Shown: positions 63,907 through 64,000 of the stretch, piece after piece
Layout of the letters: each line of letters starts with the position of its first letter
Position numbering within the stretch: position 1 is the first letter of the stretch
The notes under the pieces: model-generated
Databases searched by the model: none
What the model was told of the DNA's origin: nothing
Seen by the model: the letters and a program-made list of their open reading frames with translations, nothing else
Source: Lachnospiraceae bacterium
GTDB lineage: Bacteria > Bacillota > Clostridia > Lachnospirales > Lachnospiraceae
NCBI GenBank assembly: GCA_029063085.1
Contig: JAIDOW010000073.1
Coordinates: 58,233 to 122,232, forward strand
Length of the DNA stretch: 64,000 bases
Direction: 5' to 3'
Made by a program: the position numbers and the translations under genes

Positions 63907-63946
63907 CTCCTAAAATTTGTATCTAAATATGAAATCATTTTAGGAG
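63907..63946 (-). promoter_or_regulatory. comEA leader hairpin covering the ribosome-binding site
   Basis: Minus strand CTCCTAAAAT pairs perfectly with ATTTTAGGAG, a 10-bp stem with a 20-nt loop. The 3' arm contains most of the comEA Shine-Dalgarno AGGAGG. The start codon lies about 10 nt beyond. Confidence 0.65.
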
Positions 63947-64000
63947 TGTGACAAATGATCGAAAATAAAACTAAGATATAGTATCATCATACCTAAAAAA

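Overview
The window reads as a chromosomal segment of an AT-rich, endospore-forming Gram-positive bacterium of the class Clostridia, most like the family Lachnospiraceae. The grounds are the mix of spoIIP, gpr, a SigK-type sigma factor and a GerMN lipoprotein, the CIRCE/HrcA heat-shock system, the ireB-ruvX-DUF1292 block, purine-rich Shine-Dalgarno sites and frequent TTG/GTG starts. The family assignment is inference from gene content. Nearly every gene lies on the minus strand; only sigK, a small HPr-like gene, rpsT and one candidate ncRNA element lie on the plus strand. I see no transposase, integrase, prophage, CRISPR array, tRNA or rRNA.

Layout. 1-3.1 kb: a truncated M24 peptidase, an AroE-AroK fusion and a YqeG-type HAD phosphatase. 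3.1-23.6 kb: a complete Gram-positive type IV pilus (T4P) locus. Read in its own direction it runs pilB, pilT, pilC, pilA, prepilin peptidase, a pilM-pilN fusion, pilO, PilV-like, a giant GspK/PilX-like pseudopilin, a small prepilin, a PilW-like prepilin and a 1846-residue secreted protein that could be a tip adhesin. It ends at an intrinsic terminator. 23.7 kb: a divergent sigK whose 3' end overlaps the end of trhP. 24.3-29.8 kb: the operon ireB-ruvX-DUF1292-rnj-ylbF-(short MltG-like)-trmR-trhP, which keeps the Bacillus yrzL-yrrK-yrzB-yrrL-yrrM-yrrN/O order with RNase J and YlbF inserted. 29.9-31.7 kb: mtaB and a divergent HPr-like gene lacking the active-site histidine, with overlapping back-to-back promoters. 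31.8-38.6 kb: prmA-yfhO-rsmE-cysteine desulfurase-thiI. 38.9-43.8 kb: hrcA-grpE-dnaK-dnaJ behind a perfect CIRCE operator. 43.9-50.3 kb: an LTA-synthase-like enzyme, a ten-domain bacterial-Ig surface protein and a small zinc-ribbon membrane protein. 50.4-55.6 kb: gpr-spoIIP-lepA-hemW. 56.6-63.9 kb: rpsT (plus), then comEA, a two-component system, a GerMN lipoprotein, comEC and holA on the minus strand.

Functional picture. The T4P locus carries both an assembly ATPase (PilB) and a retraction ATPase (PilT), and the same window carries ComEA and ComEC, so the parts of a pilus-driven DNA-uptake route are present. Several cistrons here (prepilin peptidase, comEA, pilA, rpsT) begin in or behind RNA hairpins, which suggests post-transcriptional tuning.

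The least explained part is the ~0.9 kb between gpr and rpsT. It holds two homologous, tail-to-tail, roughly 270-bp palindromic elements. They share the same terminal arms and several short unpaired motifs, but their long internal stems differ in sequence while each stays self-complementary. This is what a covarying structured RNA, or a fold-back mobile element derived from one, would look like. It is the best candidate for something undescribed. A second structured leader of about 200 nt precedes pilA.
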